Origin: AC-37 sp036389295
GTDB lineage: Bacteria > Actinomycetota > Thermoleophilia > Solirubrobacterales > Thermoleophilaceae
Direction of reading: 5' to 3'
Assembly: GCA_036389295.1 (NCBI GenBank)
Contig: DASVQB010000003.1
Coordinates: 113,531-177,530 of the forward strand
Length of the DNA: 64,000 nt
The notes under the pieces are model-generated. The model was given only the letters and a program-made list of their open reading frames with translations. It was not told where the DNA came from and did no database searches. This document shows positions 1-10,072 of the stretch, in pieces. A program made the position numbers and the translations under genes. Numbering within the stretch: the first letter of the stretch is position 1; each line of letters begins with the position of its first letter.

Positions 1-2
1 AG

Positions 3-878
3 GCCGCGGCCTTCCTGCCGCTGTCGCCGCTCGCCGGCGGCGGGCTGCTCCAGTCGATCGTCACCGCGGCCGGCGGGTCCGCGGGCGCGGGCGGCGGCGG
101 GATCGCGCTCGGCTCGGCGCTCGCCAAGGGAGCGGTGGTGGCCGCGCTCGTGACCGGCGGGGTCGGCACGGCGGAGCTCACGATCTCGAGCCGGGACGGG
201 GCGGACCGGTCGGCCTCGTCCGCCGGCGGGTTGGCGGAGCGCTCGGGCGGCGAGGGCGGCGGCGGCTCGTCGGCGGGCGGCTCGCCCGCGGACGGCTCCG
301 GGATGGTGCTGGCGGGGCTCGGCGGAGCGGGTGGCGCCGGCGGCGCCGGCGCCCGGACGCGGAGCGGAGCGGGGTCGGACGGAGCCGCGCCGGAGCGCGG
401 GGGCGCGAGGACGGGCGACGGCGCGCGCGGCGGCGGCCCCGGCGGCGGTCGAGGGCGCGGTGGCGGCGGCGGTCGAGGGCGCGGCGACGGTGGCGGCCCA
501 GGTCGAGCGCGCGGTGGCGGAGCGCGCGATGGCGGCGGACCGCGCGGCTACGGCGGACCAGAGGCCGGCATGGGCGGCGACGGCTTCGGCGGCCGGCACG
601 ACCGGCAGGCCTCCGGCTCGGGCTCCGGCGGCGGCGACTCCGGCGGCACCGGCGGCGGTACCGGCACCGGCTTCGGCGCCGGCGACTCCGGCCGCACCGG
701 CGGCGACCGCCGCGGCGGCGACTACACCACGGCTTCGAGCCCGCCGCTCGGCGACTCCGGCACCCGCGAATCGCGCTACCGGGACGCCCGTGTCGACGGC
801 GCGGACTCGTTCGTCCGGCGCGCGCCGCGCGCGAGCGTCACGGATTCACACGAAGTCCTCAGAGCCCCCTTGGAGTAG
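3..878 (+). CDS. C-terminal part of a probable ECF-type sigma factor with Gly-rich tail (5' end outside window)
   Basis: One frame is open from the left edge to a TAG at 876-878. It begins with a hydrophobic Leu/Ala/Gly segment (FLPLSPLAGG, then a Lys-Gly-Ala-Val-Val stretch near bases 120-150), followed by a low-complexity Gly/Ser/Asp/Arg tail of about 200 residues. From memory, actinobacterial sigma factors of the Solirubrobacterales often end in a hydrophobic segment plus a low-complexity extension, which is why I suggest that family. No sigma-2 or sigma-4 region is inside the window, so the identity is inferred from the tail alone. It could equally be another membrane-anchored regulator. 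Codon third positions in this frame are mostly G/C throughout the tail, supporting translation of the low-complexity part. Confidence 0.4.
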   Translation, partial: AAAFLPLSPLAGGGLLQSIVTAAGGSAGAGGGGIALGSALAKGAVVAALVTGGVGTAELTISSRDGADRSASSAGGLAERSGGEGGGGSSAGGSPADGSGMVLAGLGGAGGAGGAGARTRSGAGSDGAAPERGGARTGDGARGGGPGGGRGRGGGGGRGRGDGGGPGRARGGGARDGGGPRGYGGPEAGMGGDGFGGRHDRQASGSGSGGGDSGGTGGGTGTGFGAGDSGRTGGDRRGGDYTTASSPPLGDSGTRESRYRDARVDGADSFVRRAPRASVTDSHEVLRAPLE

Positions 879-930
879 GCACAGATTCCGGCGCGAGATT
901 GATCGCACAGTCCCCGAACCAGGAGCAGTC

Positions 931-1632
931 ATGAGGTTGTCGAGCAGGATCACACGCAGGGCCGGCGTCCTGGCCGCGGTCGCGGTCCTCGCGCTGGCGG
1001 GCGGCGCGGTCGCGGTCACGCGCGGCGGCGGAGACGACGAGCGCAAGGCGTTCCTGAACGACGCCGCGAAGCGGCTGGACGTCTCGCCGGAGAAGCTGAG
1101 CTCCGCCCTCCAGGGCGCGGCGTCCGACCGCCTCGACGCGGCGGTGGCCGCCGGCCGGATGACGAAGGAGCAGGCCGACGCGATCAAGGAGCACATGAAG
1201 CGCGAGGGCGGCGTGCCGTTCCTCGGCGGGCCGCCGCCGGGCGGCCGGCACCACGGGCCGCACGCGGGCATCGACGCGGCGGCGAAGTTCCTCGGGCTCA
1301 CCGAGGCGCAGCTGCGCCAGCAGGTCCAGTCCGGCAAGTCGCTCGCCGACGTGGCGAAGGCGCGCGACAAGTCGGTCGACGGCCTGAAGGACGCGATCGA
1401 GGCCGCGATCCGCAAGGACCTCGACAGGGCGCTCGCGGACAAGCGGATCACGAAGGCGCAGCACGACGACATGCTGAGCCACCTCGACGAGCATGTCGAC
1501 CGCATGGTCGAGCGCACCGGCCCGCCCGGTCCCCCCGGCGGCGGCCGCGGCTTCCGCGGCGGTCCCGACGGCCACGGCCGGCCCGGCGGCCCGGGCTTCG
1601 GCCCGCCGCCCGGCGACATGCCGCCCGGCTAG
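931..1632 (+). CDS. secreted alpha-helical repeat protein
   Basis: The protein has 233 residues. ATG at 931 follows an AGGAGCAG ribosome site. An N-terminal signal segment (RRAGVLAAVAVLALAGGAVAV) suggests export. Two helical units of similar layout follow: one starting AAKRLDVSPEKL and ending near an MTKEQADAIK motif, the second starting AAKFLGLTEAQLRQ and ending near ITKAQHDDML. The C-terminus is Gly/Pro/His-rich (GGPDGHGRPGG). Such repeat proteins are common in Actinobacteria, but I know of no assigned function. A strong hairpin follows at 1680-1709, so it is probably monocistronic. The start was chosen by the ribosome site and signal peptide; the frame stays open far upstream but only as a shadow of the preceding gene. 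Confidence 0.75.
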   Translation: MRLSSRITRRAGVLAAVAVLALAGGAVAVTRGGGDDERKAFLNDAAKRLDVSPEKLSSALQGAASDRLDAAVAAGRMTKEQADAIKEHMKREGGVPFLGGPPPGGRHHGPHAGIDAAAKFLGLTEAQLRQQVQSGKSLADVAKARDKSVDGLKDAIEAAIRKDLDRALADKRITKAQHDDMLSHLDEHVDRMVERTGPPGPPGGGRGFRGGPDGHGRPGGPGFGPPPGDMPPG

Positions 1633-1975
1633 CGCCGCGGCATCCCCAGCGCCGGCCTCCCTCTACCGGCGCACGCAGGGTCGAGGCCGCCACCCCGGGC
1701 GGCCTCGACCTTCAACCGGCGGGTCGCCCCAGGGCGGCCCGCCGGTGCCGTGTCATCCAGCCCGCCGGCGCTGCGTCATCCAGCCCTCGCATAGCGAGGG
1801 AAAAGCGACACAGCGCCGCGTGCCTCGCTCGAGGACACCGCCACACGCCGAATCAGTGGTCACCGAGACGCGGTAGTCGATGCGAAAACCGAGCTGATCA
1901 AGGACGCAGGGTCGAAGCCGTAATACGTACGGCGAGACCCGAGGACGCCGAGCAGCGAAGGTTTGCAGCCCCCGA
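1633..1975. other. intergenic region between convergent genes, with hairpins and a short direct repeat
   Basis: Besides the hairpin at 1680-1709 there is a second one (CCGGCGGG 1716-1723 with CCCGCCGG 1738-1745) and two direct copies of GTCATCCAGCCC about 22 bp apart near 1752-1785. The second copy runs into a 7-bp hairpin CCCTCGC-ATA-GCGAGGG near 1783-1800. No convincing gene was seen; the open frames here are shadows. Confidence 0.4.
1680..1709 (+). terminator. GC-rich hairpin terminator
   Basis: Perfect 12-bp stem: GTCGAGGCCGCC at 1680-1691 pairs with GGCGGCCTCGAC at 1698-1709 around a 6-base loop, 48 bp after the stop of the helical repeat protein. There is only a weak T run, as is usual in high-GC Actinobacteria. 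Confidence 0.6.
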
Positions 1976-4888
<2,913 letters not shown>

Positions 4889-5042
4889 CTCTTCTCCCTA
4901 CGGATTGGCGGTCTCGGGCCCTCGCGCCGGGTGCGCGAAGGGGTAGGGAATGCTGCTACGAGGGGCGGACGGAAAAGTGGGACGGGAGCAGGGCGGCGGC
5001 ATCGACCAATTCTAGAGACTTGCAGGCATTTCGCCGGCGATT

Positions 5043-5061
5043 TTCCCGCTCGTAGCGGGAA
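5043..5061 (-). terminator. short perfect hairpin between the microprotein and nrdJ
   Basis: TTCCCGCT (5043-5050) and AGCGGGAA (5054-5061) form an 8-bp stem with a 3-base loop, flanked by TTTT on the plus strand. It sits about 50 bp after the stop of the microprotein gene and 155 bp before nrdJ. It may end the epimerase-GST-microprotein transcript. The rest of 4889-5109 holds only the nrdJ leader, with no recognised element. Confidence 0.4.
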
Positions 5062-5109
5062 CCGGAAGTGGCCGCAAAGCGCGGCGATCCGCGGTCGCGG
5101 GCCGCCGGG

Positions 5110-5286
5110 TCAGCGGCCCAGCCGGACCCAGTCCCAGAACTCGGCGGCCAGGTCCGCGGTGCGGTCTGTGGCCTCGGTGGCCGACACCCGCAGGGCCCTG
5201 CTGGGGGCCCAGCCCACGAGCCACGCGACCAGCGCCGCGAGCAGCGTCACCGCCGCCGCCGCGAGGACTATGGCCAGGACGGTCAT
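5110..5286 (-). CDS. 58-residue single-span membrane microprotein
   Basis: The start codon overlaps the stop of the upstream GST-like gene (ATGA, minus strand), so translation is probably coupled. Residues 3-28 are a hydrophobic Ala/Leu/Val membrane segment. The soluble tail is short and ends in EFWDWVRLGR. Function is unknown. The strict overlap and a plausible membrane segment argue that it is real despite its size. It may anchor or accompany the GST-like protein, but that is inference from position only. Confidence 0.6.
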   Translation of the reverse strand: MTVLAIVLAAAAVTLLAALVAWLVGWAPSRALRVSATEATDRTADLAAEFWDWVRLGR

Positions 5287-6011
5287 CGTGCCGGAACGGT
5301 AGCGACCGGCCGGCCGCGCAGGGCGAGGTCCGCGAGCGCGCGGGCGGGTCGCCACTCGACCTGCGGCGCCACGTCCGGCCTGTACGTGAGGAGCAGCAGG
5401 CTGGCGCCGACGGAGTAGTCCGCGGCGGTCGGCGGGTCGCCGCCGAGCACCCCCGCGTCGATCCACCCGTCGATCCGGTCGAGCATTCCGGGCACCCTCG
5501 CGAGCAGCTGCCGCTCCGTCCGCGCGTTGACGTTGAAGACGACGCGCCCGAGCGCACGCGCCGCAAGGCGCCGCACGAGGGGGCGCTGCCACAGGAGCCT
5601 TCCGAGCGGCCCGTCGTCGCCCCCGTTCGCGAGCCCCTCGCGTCCGCGCGCGGCGCCGGCGAGCACGAGCCGGCGGGCGGCCATCTGGAGCTCCTCGTCC
5701 GCCCACTCCTCTGCCACCTCGACCTCGCGGCGGCGGGCCGGGTCGCCGGGGAGCAGCGGCGGGTCGGGGCGCAGCTCGTCGAGGAACCGCGCGATGGCCC
5801 GGTTCGTCTGCACGCGGCGCCCGTCGATCGCCATCGCCGGCACGGTCCTGCCTCGGAAGCCGAGGAGCGGGAGCACGAGCGGCTGGGACGGGACCGGCAG
5901 GGTCACGGTCCGGTAGGGGATGCCCTTGTGCTCGAGCATCAGCGTCCCCGCCCGGCAGGCGTGCGAGCCGAGGATCACGTAGACCGTGGCCGGCGTCGTC
6001 CCGGGCGACAT
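5283..6011 (-). CDS. glutathione S-transferase-like protein
   Basis: The 242-residue protein has an N-terminal thioredoxin-like GST domain: a beta strand VYVILGS, then HACRAGTLMLEHKGIPY, a cis-Pro region TVPAM near residue 58, and the TNRAIARFLDE helix that in GSTs contacts the gamma-glutamyl group. The all-helical C-terminal half (about residues 95-225) contains the TAADYSVGASLLLL helix typical of the GST C-terminal domain. Actinobacteria generally use mycothiol rather than glutathione, so the thiol substrate is uncertain. It may be a structural homologue using another thiol. It is coupled by ATGA to the following membrane microprotein and lies downstream of an epimerase gene on the same strand. 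Confidence 0.7.
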   Translation of the reverse strand: MSPGTTPATVYVILGSHACRAGTLMLEHKGIPYRTVTLPVPSQPLVLPLLGFRGRTVPAMAIDGRRVQTNRAIARFLDELRPDPPLLPGDPARRREVEVAEEWADEELQMAARRLVLAGAARGREGLANGGDDGPLGRLLWQRPLVRRLAARALGRVVFNVNARTERQLLARVPGMLDRIDGWIDAGVLGGDPPTAADYSVGASLLLLTYRPDVAPQVEWRPARALADLALRGRPVATVPAR

Positions 6012-6032
6012 GGCCCGTGACGGTACCGGGCG

Positions 6033-6959
6033 CTAGGAGATCGTGGCGAGGGTCCGCTCGAGCCCCTCGGCGAGCGCGACGCGCGCCTCCCACCCGAGCG
6101 TCTCGCGCGCACGCGAGGCGTCGATCGCGATCCGGCGGACCTCGCCGGGCCGCTCGGGCCGGTGGTCGGGCTCGAACGACGCGTGCGCGTGGGGCGCGAG
6201 CGCCTCGACGAGGTCCAGCACGGTCGTCTCGACGCCGGTCCCGACGTTGACCGGCCCGGCGACGTCCGCGCCGACCGCGGCGAGGTTTGCCGCCACCACG
6301 TCGTCCACGTGCACGTAGTCGCGCGTCTGGAGGCCGTCGCCGAAGACGACCGGCCGCTCGCCGCGCCGCAGGCGGCCGCAGAAGATCGCGACCACGCCGG
6401 CCTCGCCGAGCGGGTCCTGGCGCGGGCCGTAGACGTTCCCGTAGCGGAGCGAGACCGTCGAGAGGCCGAACAGGCGCGAGAACAGCTCGCAGTAGCCCTC
6501 GGCGGCGAACTTGGACTGCCCGTACGGGGCCTCGGGGGCGTTCGGGTGCGACTCCGGCGCGGGGATCTCCTGCGCCTCGCCGTAGATCGCCCCGCCGGTG
6601 GATGTGTTGACGAAGCGGCCCACGCCGGTCGCGCGCGCGGCCTGGAGGACGTTGATCGTGCCCTCGACGTTCACGCGCGCGTCGTAGGCGGGGTCCGCGG
6701 CCGACTTGCGGACGTCGATCTGCGCCGCGAGGTGGAAGACCGCCTCGGGGCGGGCGCGCTCGAGCACCTCCAGCACCGCCTGCGCGTCCCGGATGTCGCC
6801 CTCGACCAGCTCGACGCCGTTCGCGAGCGCCCCCTCGAGGTTCTCGCGCCGGCCGGTGGTGAGGTTGTCGATCGTCGTGACCTCGTCGCCGCGCGCGAGG
6901 AGCGCGTCCACGAGGTTCGACCCGATGAAGCCGGCTCCGCCGGTGACGAGGGTTCGCAT
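6033..6959 (-). CDS. NAD-dependent epimerase/dehydratase (UDP-glucose 4-epimerase-like)
   Basis: This 308-residue extended short-chain dehydrogenase has the Rossmann motif TGGAGFIGSNL at residues 6-16, the DNLTTG cofactor-specificity loop, the catalytic Ser/Thr region NTSTGGAIYG and the catalytic Tyr-x3-Lys (YGQSK). Substrate-side motifs (RYGNVYGPRQ, RDYVHVDD) are as in GalE-like nucleotide-sugar epimerases. It likely interconverts or modifies nucleotide sugars for surface polysaccharide. ATG at 6959 is adjacent to the divergent tmk gene, with about 59 bp between the starts. Exact substrate cannot be told from the sequence. Confidence 0.85.
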   Translation of the reverse strand: MRTLVTGGAGFIGSNLVDALLARGDEVTTIDNLTTGRRENLEGALANGVELVEGDIRDAQAVLEVLERARPEAVFHLAAQIDVRKSAADPAYDARVNVEGTINVLQAARATGVGRFVNTSTGGAIYGEAQEIPAPESHPNAPEAPYGQSKFAAEGYCELFSRLFGLSTVSLRYGNVYGPRQDPLGEAGVVAIFCGRLRRGERPVVFGDGLQTRDYVHVDDVVAANLAAVGADVAGPVNVGTGVETTVLDLVEALAPHAHASFEPDHRPERPGEVRRIAIDASRARETLGWEARVALAEGLERTLATIS

Positions 6960-7018
6960 GGGACGCGATGGTACGAGGCCGGCCGGCGGCCGCCTGCGCC
7001 GCTGGTACCGTCGCCCCG

Positions 7019-7630
7019 ATGGGCGGCCTCTTCGTGACCCTCGAGGGCATCGACCGGTCCGGCAAGACCAGCCAGGCCCGGATGCTGTGCGAGGCGCTCG
7101 GTCCGGAGGCGCTGCCGGTCCGCGAGCCCGGCGGCACGCCCCTCGGCGAGAGCGTGCGCGAGCTCCTGCGCGACCCGGAGGTGGCGATGGGGCCGCAGGC
7201 GGAGGCGCTCCTGTTCGCGGCCGCGCGCGCCGAGCTGGTCGCGGAGGTGATCAGGCCCGCGCTCGAGGCGGGGCGGATCGTGGTGTCGGACCGGTTCGTC
7301 GACTCCTCGCTCGCCTACCAGGGCGCCGGGCGCGGGCTGGGGCTCGAGGAGGTCGCGAACCTGAACTTCTGGGCCACCGGCGGGCTGCGGCCCGACCTGA
7401 CGGTGTACCTGGCGCTCGACCCGGCCCGGGCCGCCGAGCGCGGCGTCGGGGACGACCGCTTCGAGAGCGAGGGCGCGGGCCTCCAGGAGCGGGTCGCGGC
7501 CGCCTACGAGCAGCTCGCCCGCGAGGAGCCCGACCGCTGGCGACGGGTCGCCGCCGACCGCCCGCCCGACGCCGTCCACGAGGACGTGCTCACCGCGGTG
7601 AGGGCCGCGACCGCGGAGGCGCCGGCGTGA
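7019..7630 (+). CDS. tmk: thymidylate kinase
   Basis: The 203-residue protein phosphorylates dTMP to dTDP. It begins MGGLFVTLEGIDRSGKTSQ, with the P-loop at residues 9-17. REPGGTPLGE is the substrate DR/E region and DRFVDSSLAYQGAGRG the conserved middle motif. The lid is short and polar (ERGVGDDRFESE). Length matches the family (about 205-215). ATG at 7019 gives the expected N-terminus. Its stop overlaps the GTG of the next gene (GTGA), giving the common tmk-holB pair. Confidence 0.95.
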   Translation: MGGLFVTLEGIDRSGKTSQARMLCEALGPEALPVREPGGTPLGESVRELLRDPEVAMGPQAEALLFAAARAELVAEVIRPALEAGRIVVSDRFVDSSLAYQGAGRGLGLEEVANLNFWATGGLRPDLTVYLALDPARAAERGVGDDRFESEGAGLQERVAAAYEQLAREEPDRWRRVAADRPPDAVHEDVLTAVRAATAEAPA

Positions 7631-8772
7631 GCGCCGCGCCGCCGCTGCCCGGCACCGAGGACCACCCGCACGCCCGGATGGTGCTCGGCGCGGCGCTCGG
7701 CGAGGCCGGCGCGCCGTCGCACGCCTACCTGTTCCACGGCCCGCCGGGCACCGGCAAGCGCACCGCCGCGCGCGCGCTGGCCGCCGAGCTCTTGGCCGAG
7801 GGCGAGGCGGACCCGGACGCCGCCCGGGCGCGGGTGAGGGCCGGGACGCACCCGGACCTGACCTGGGTCCGCCCGACCGGCGCGCACGTGATGCGGGTGA
7901 GCGACGTCGACGAGCCGGTGGTCGCGGCGGCCACGCGTACGCCGTTCGAGTCGTCGCGGCGCGTGTTCGTGCTCGAGCGCGCCGACACGATGAACGACGA
8001 GGTGGCGAACCGGATGCTGAAGACGCTCGAGGAGCCGCCCGCGTTCGTGCACCTGATCCTGCTGACCGACGCGCTCGGCCAGGTGATCGAGACGGTCGTC
8101 TCGCGCTGCCAGCTCGTGCGCTTCGACCCCCTCCCCGCCGAGCGGATCGCGTCGATCCTCGAGGCCGACGGGGTCGAGCCGGGCCGCGCCGGCGCCTGCG
8201 GCCGGCTCGCGCTCGGCGACCTCACGCGCGCGCGGCTGCTCGCCTCGGACGAGGGCGACGGGCTGCGCGACGACGTGGAGCGGATCGTTCGCGACGCGCT
8301 CGCCGGCGAGGGCCGCGACGTGCGGGCCGGCGAGCCGTGGGCGCCGCTGCTCGCGCGCGCCGAGGAGCGGCGCGGGGAGGCCGAGGCGGCGGTGGCGGAC
8401 GCGGCACGCGAGCGGCTCGAGGTCGAGCCGCGCGGGCGCGAGCGCGGCGCCATCGAGCGCGAGTTCGACGAGGCCGCGAAGCGCGACGGCCGCCGCGCCC
8501 GCACCGAGGTGCTCGACCTCGGCCTCGAGCTGGCCGCGATCGCCTTCCGCGACCTCGTCTGCGTGGCGGAGAGGGCCGACGGCGCCGTGCTGGGCACCGA
8601 CCGCGTCGAGTCCCTCGCCCCGCTCGCCCGCGGCCGCGACGCGCGCCGGCTGCGCGAGGCGGTCGAGCGCTGCGAGGCCGCCCGCCTGTCGCTCGAGCTG
8701 AACGTCAGCGAGGAGCTGGCCCTCTCGGCGCTGACGATCCGCCTGCGGCGGCTGGTGGGCTCGGCGGGCTAG
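7627..8772 (+). CDS. holB: DNA polymerase III delta' subunit (clamp loader)
   Basis: The 381-residue AAA+ protein loads the sliding clamp. GTG at 7627 overlaps the tmk stop. The P-loop FHGPPGTGKRTAA is near residue 37, the sensor-1-like region LLTDA and the VSRCQ motif (arginine-finger region of clamp loaders) near residue 155. TLEEPPAFVHLILL is highly typical of delta'. The first part of the zinc-binding region seen in some delta' proteins is missing. The C-terminal third is charged and helical, as expected for the pentamer collar. Co-transcription with tmk is very likely. Confidence 0.9.
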   Translation: MSAAPPLPGTEDHPHARMVLGAALGEAGAPSHAYLFHGPPGTGKRTAARALAAELLAEGEADPDAARARVRAGTHPDLTWVRPTGAHVMRVSDVDEPVVAAATRTPFESSRRVFVLERADTMNDEVANRMLKTLEEPPAFVHLILLTDALGQVIETVVSRCQLVRFDPLPAERIASILEADGVEPGRAGACGRLALGDLTRARLLASDEGDGLRDDVERIVRDALAGEGRDVRAGEPWAPLLARAEERRGEAEAAVADAARERLEVEPRGRERGAIEREFDEAAKRDGRRARTEVLDLGLELAAIAFRDLVCVAERADGAVLGTDRVESLAPLARGRDARRLREAVERCEAARLSLELNVSEELALSALTIRLRRLVGSAG

Positions 8773-8786
8773 GGCCACTCCCGTCG

Positions 8787-8806
8787 GTATAGCACGAGAG
8801 CTATAC
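8787..8806. promoter_or_regulatory. inverted repeat operator overlapping the xre promoter
   Basis: Perfect inverted repeat GTATAGC-N6-GCTATAC. Its right arm contains TATACT (8802-8807), a near-consensus -10 hexamer that would place transcription start just before the GTG at 8818. This fits an autoregulated, possibly leaderless Xre operon. Confidence 0.65.
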
Positions 8807-8817
8807 TGCGAGCTCGT

Positions 8818-9144
8818 GTGAGCGCAGCGAGCCTCATCCGCGCGGCCCGCCGCGAGGCCGGGTTGACGCAGGCGGACCTCGCCGCGCGCGCGGGCGTTCC
8901 GCAGTCGTCGGTCGCGCGCCTCGAGACGCCGGGCTCGAACCCGACCGTCCGGACGCTGGAGCGCGTCCTCCGCGCCGCGGGGCGGAGGCTCGAGCTGGGC
9001 GCGGACCCCGGCGTCGACGAGACCCTGATCGCACGCAACCTCCGTCTCTCGCCGGCGGAGCGCGTCGCGGCGTTCGAGGCGGCGTATCGCAACGTCCGCA
9101 CGACCGTCACCGCCGCGCGGCCGGCCCGTGGCCCACTGGCCTGA
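8818..9144 (+). CDS. Xre-family HTH protein, probable antitoxin/regulator
   Basis: The 108-residue protein starts with GTG at 8818 about 11 bp after a TATACT -10 box. Residues 5-60 form a helix-turn-helix (LTQADLAARAGVPQSSVARLE, a Cro/C1 signature). The C-terminal half is helical. It overlaps the downstream nucleotidyltransferase gene by 17 bases, and the promoter carries a symmetric operator. Xre protein plus nucleotidyltransferase is a known layout of toxin-antitoxin modules. The specific family assignment here is inference. Confidence 0.75.
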   Translation: MSAASLIRAARREAGLTQADLAARAGVPQSSVARLETPGSNPTVRTLERVLRAAGRRLELGADPGVDETLIARNLRLSPAERVAAFEAAYRNVRTTVTAARPARGPLA

Positions 9145-9658
9145 GTTCAACCCGCGGGCGCAGCTCCGCCGGCTCGTTCGCCGCGAGGCCGACTTCGTCG
9201 TCGTTGGCGCGTTCGCGGCGGTGCTGCACGGCTCGAGCCGGCTCACCGCGGACCTCGACATCGCCTTTGCGCCCGACCGGGCCAACCTGGAGGCGCTCGC
9301 CACCGCGCTCGTGGACCTGAAGGCGCGGCTGCGGGGCGTTGAGGAGGACGTTCCCTTCGTGCCCGACGCCGACACGCTGAGGCGCGTCTCCATCCTCACG
9401 CTCGACACGGACGAGGGACCGCTCGACCTCATCCGCGAGCCGCCCGGAGCGCCGAGCTACGCGATCCTCCGCCGGCGCGCGGAGCCCTACGACGTGGACG
9501 GGATGGAGGTGCCCACCGCGTCGATCGAGGACCTGATCGAGATGAAGCGCGCCGCCGGGCGGACGAAGGACCTCGCCGACGTCGAGGAGCTGGAGGCGAT
9601 CAGGGCGCTCCGCGAGGGGTCGCACGCTCCACCACCGCCGCCGCGCCGCGGCAGATGA
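9128..9658 (+). CDS. nucleotidyltransferase-fold protein (AbiEii/MNT-like), possible toxin
   Basis: The 176-residue protein starts with GTG inside the xre gene. It shows FVVVGAFAAVLHGSSRLTADLDIAF near residue 17, the G-S...D-x-D metal site of polymerase-beta-type nucleotidyltransferases, followed by SIEDLIEMKRAAGRTKDLADVEEL, a motif typical of AbiEii-like and DUF6036-like members. Such enzymes transfer nucleotides to tRNA or protein in toxin-antitoxin modules. The third carboxylate appears in DEGPLDLI. Its 3' end overlaps the convergent DUF192 gene by 59 bases. Role as toxin is inferred from pairing with Xre. Confidence 0.75.
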   Translation: MAHWPEFNPRAQLRRLVRREADFVVVGAFAAVLHGSSRLTADLDIAFAPDRANLEALATALVDLKARLRGVEEDVPFVPDADTLRRVSILTLDTDEGPLDLIREPPGAPSYAILRRRAEPYDVDGMEVPTASIEDLIEMKRAAGRTKDLADVEELEAIRALREGSHAPPPPPRRGR

Positions 9659-9920
9659 GCACGCGGCCGGGCGGCACGCCGCGCTCGCTGCGGATCACGG
9701 ACCCGCGCCGGTCGAGGAACAGGACGTCGACGGCGAACCGCATCCCGAAGGTGTGGACCGAGGAGCAGCGCGGGATCAGCAGGCCGTGCCCCGGCGGCAG
9801 CGATCCGGGGCGCAGCAGCGCGAGGCCGAGCAGGCGGGCGCGCAGGCCGCGGGCCTCGTGCAGCACGAGCCCGCCGGGCGTGCGGGTGACGGGCAGCCGT
9901 TCGAGCCTCCTCGGGAGCAC
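9600..9920 (-). CDS. DUF192 family protein
   Basis: The 106-residue protein has the DUF192 core: RLLGLALL near the start, then LLIPRCSSVHTFGMRFAVDVLFLDRRGSV and the closing VPPGRVLICRGAAAVVE. The family is small, beta-rich and of unknown function. It starts with GTG and overlaps the convergent nucleotidyltransferase gene by 59 bases. Normal family N-terminus (a short basic region before the first strand) supports this start. Confidence 0.7.
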   Translation of the reverse strand: MLPRRLERLPVTRTPGGLVLHEARGLRARLLGLALLRPGSLPPGHGLLIPRCSSVHTFGMRFAVDVLFLDRRGSVIRSERGVPPGRVLICRGAAAVVERATPRGAP

Positions 9921-9980
9921 GCACCGTTAAGTCGCGACGGCCGGACCTTCGCCCCCCGGGACTACACTCCGGCGAGCCCC

Positions 9981-10053
9981 GCCGACGTAGCTCAGCTGGT
10001 AGAGCACTTCACTCGTAATGAAGGGGTCGCCGGTTCGAGTCCGGCCGTCGGCT
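9981..10053 (+). tRNA. tRNA-Thr (anticodon CGT)
   Basis: The acceptor stem GCCGACG/CGTCGGC is perfect. The D-arm GCTCAGCTGGTAGAGC, the anticodon loop with CGT, and the T-arm CCGGTTCGAGTCCGG are all canonical. CCA is not encoded. Confidence 0.95.
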
Positions 10054-10072
10054 TCGACTCGGCCGCCCTGCG

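Noticed and set aside
331..930. Long upstream extension of the secreted helical protein's frame
   Set aside because: Lacks a ribosome site and would remove the signal peptide; the other frame here belongs to the sigma-like gene tail.
1680..1800. Short repeats considered as a CRISPR array
   Set aside because: Only two copies of a 12-bp unit and hairpins; no regular spacers anywhere in the window.
4889..5109. Possible cobalamin riboswitch or NrdR box before nrdJ
   Set aside because: I looked for a B12-box and paired NrdR boxes and saw neither.
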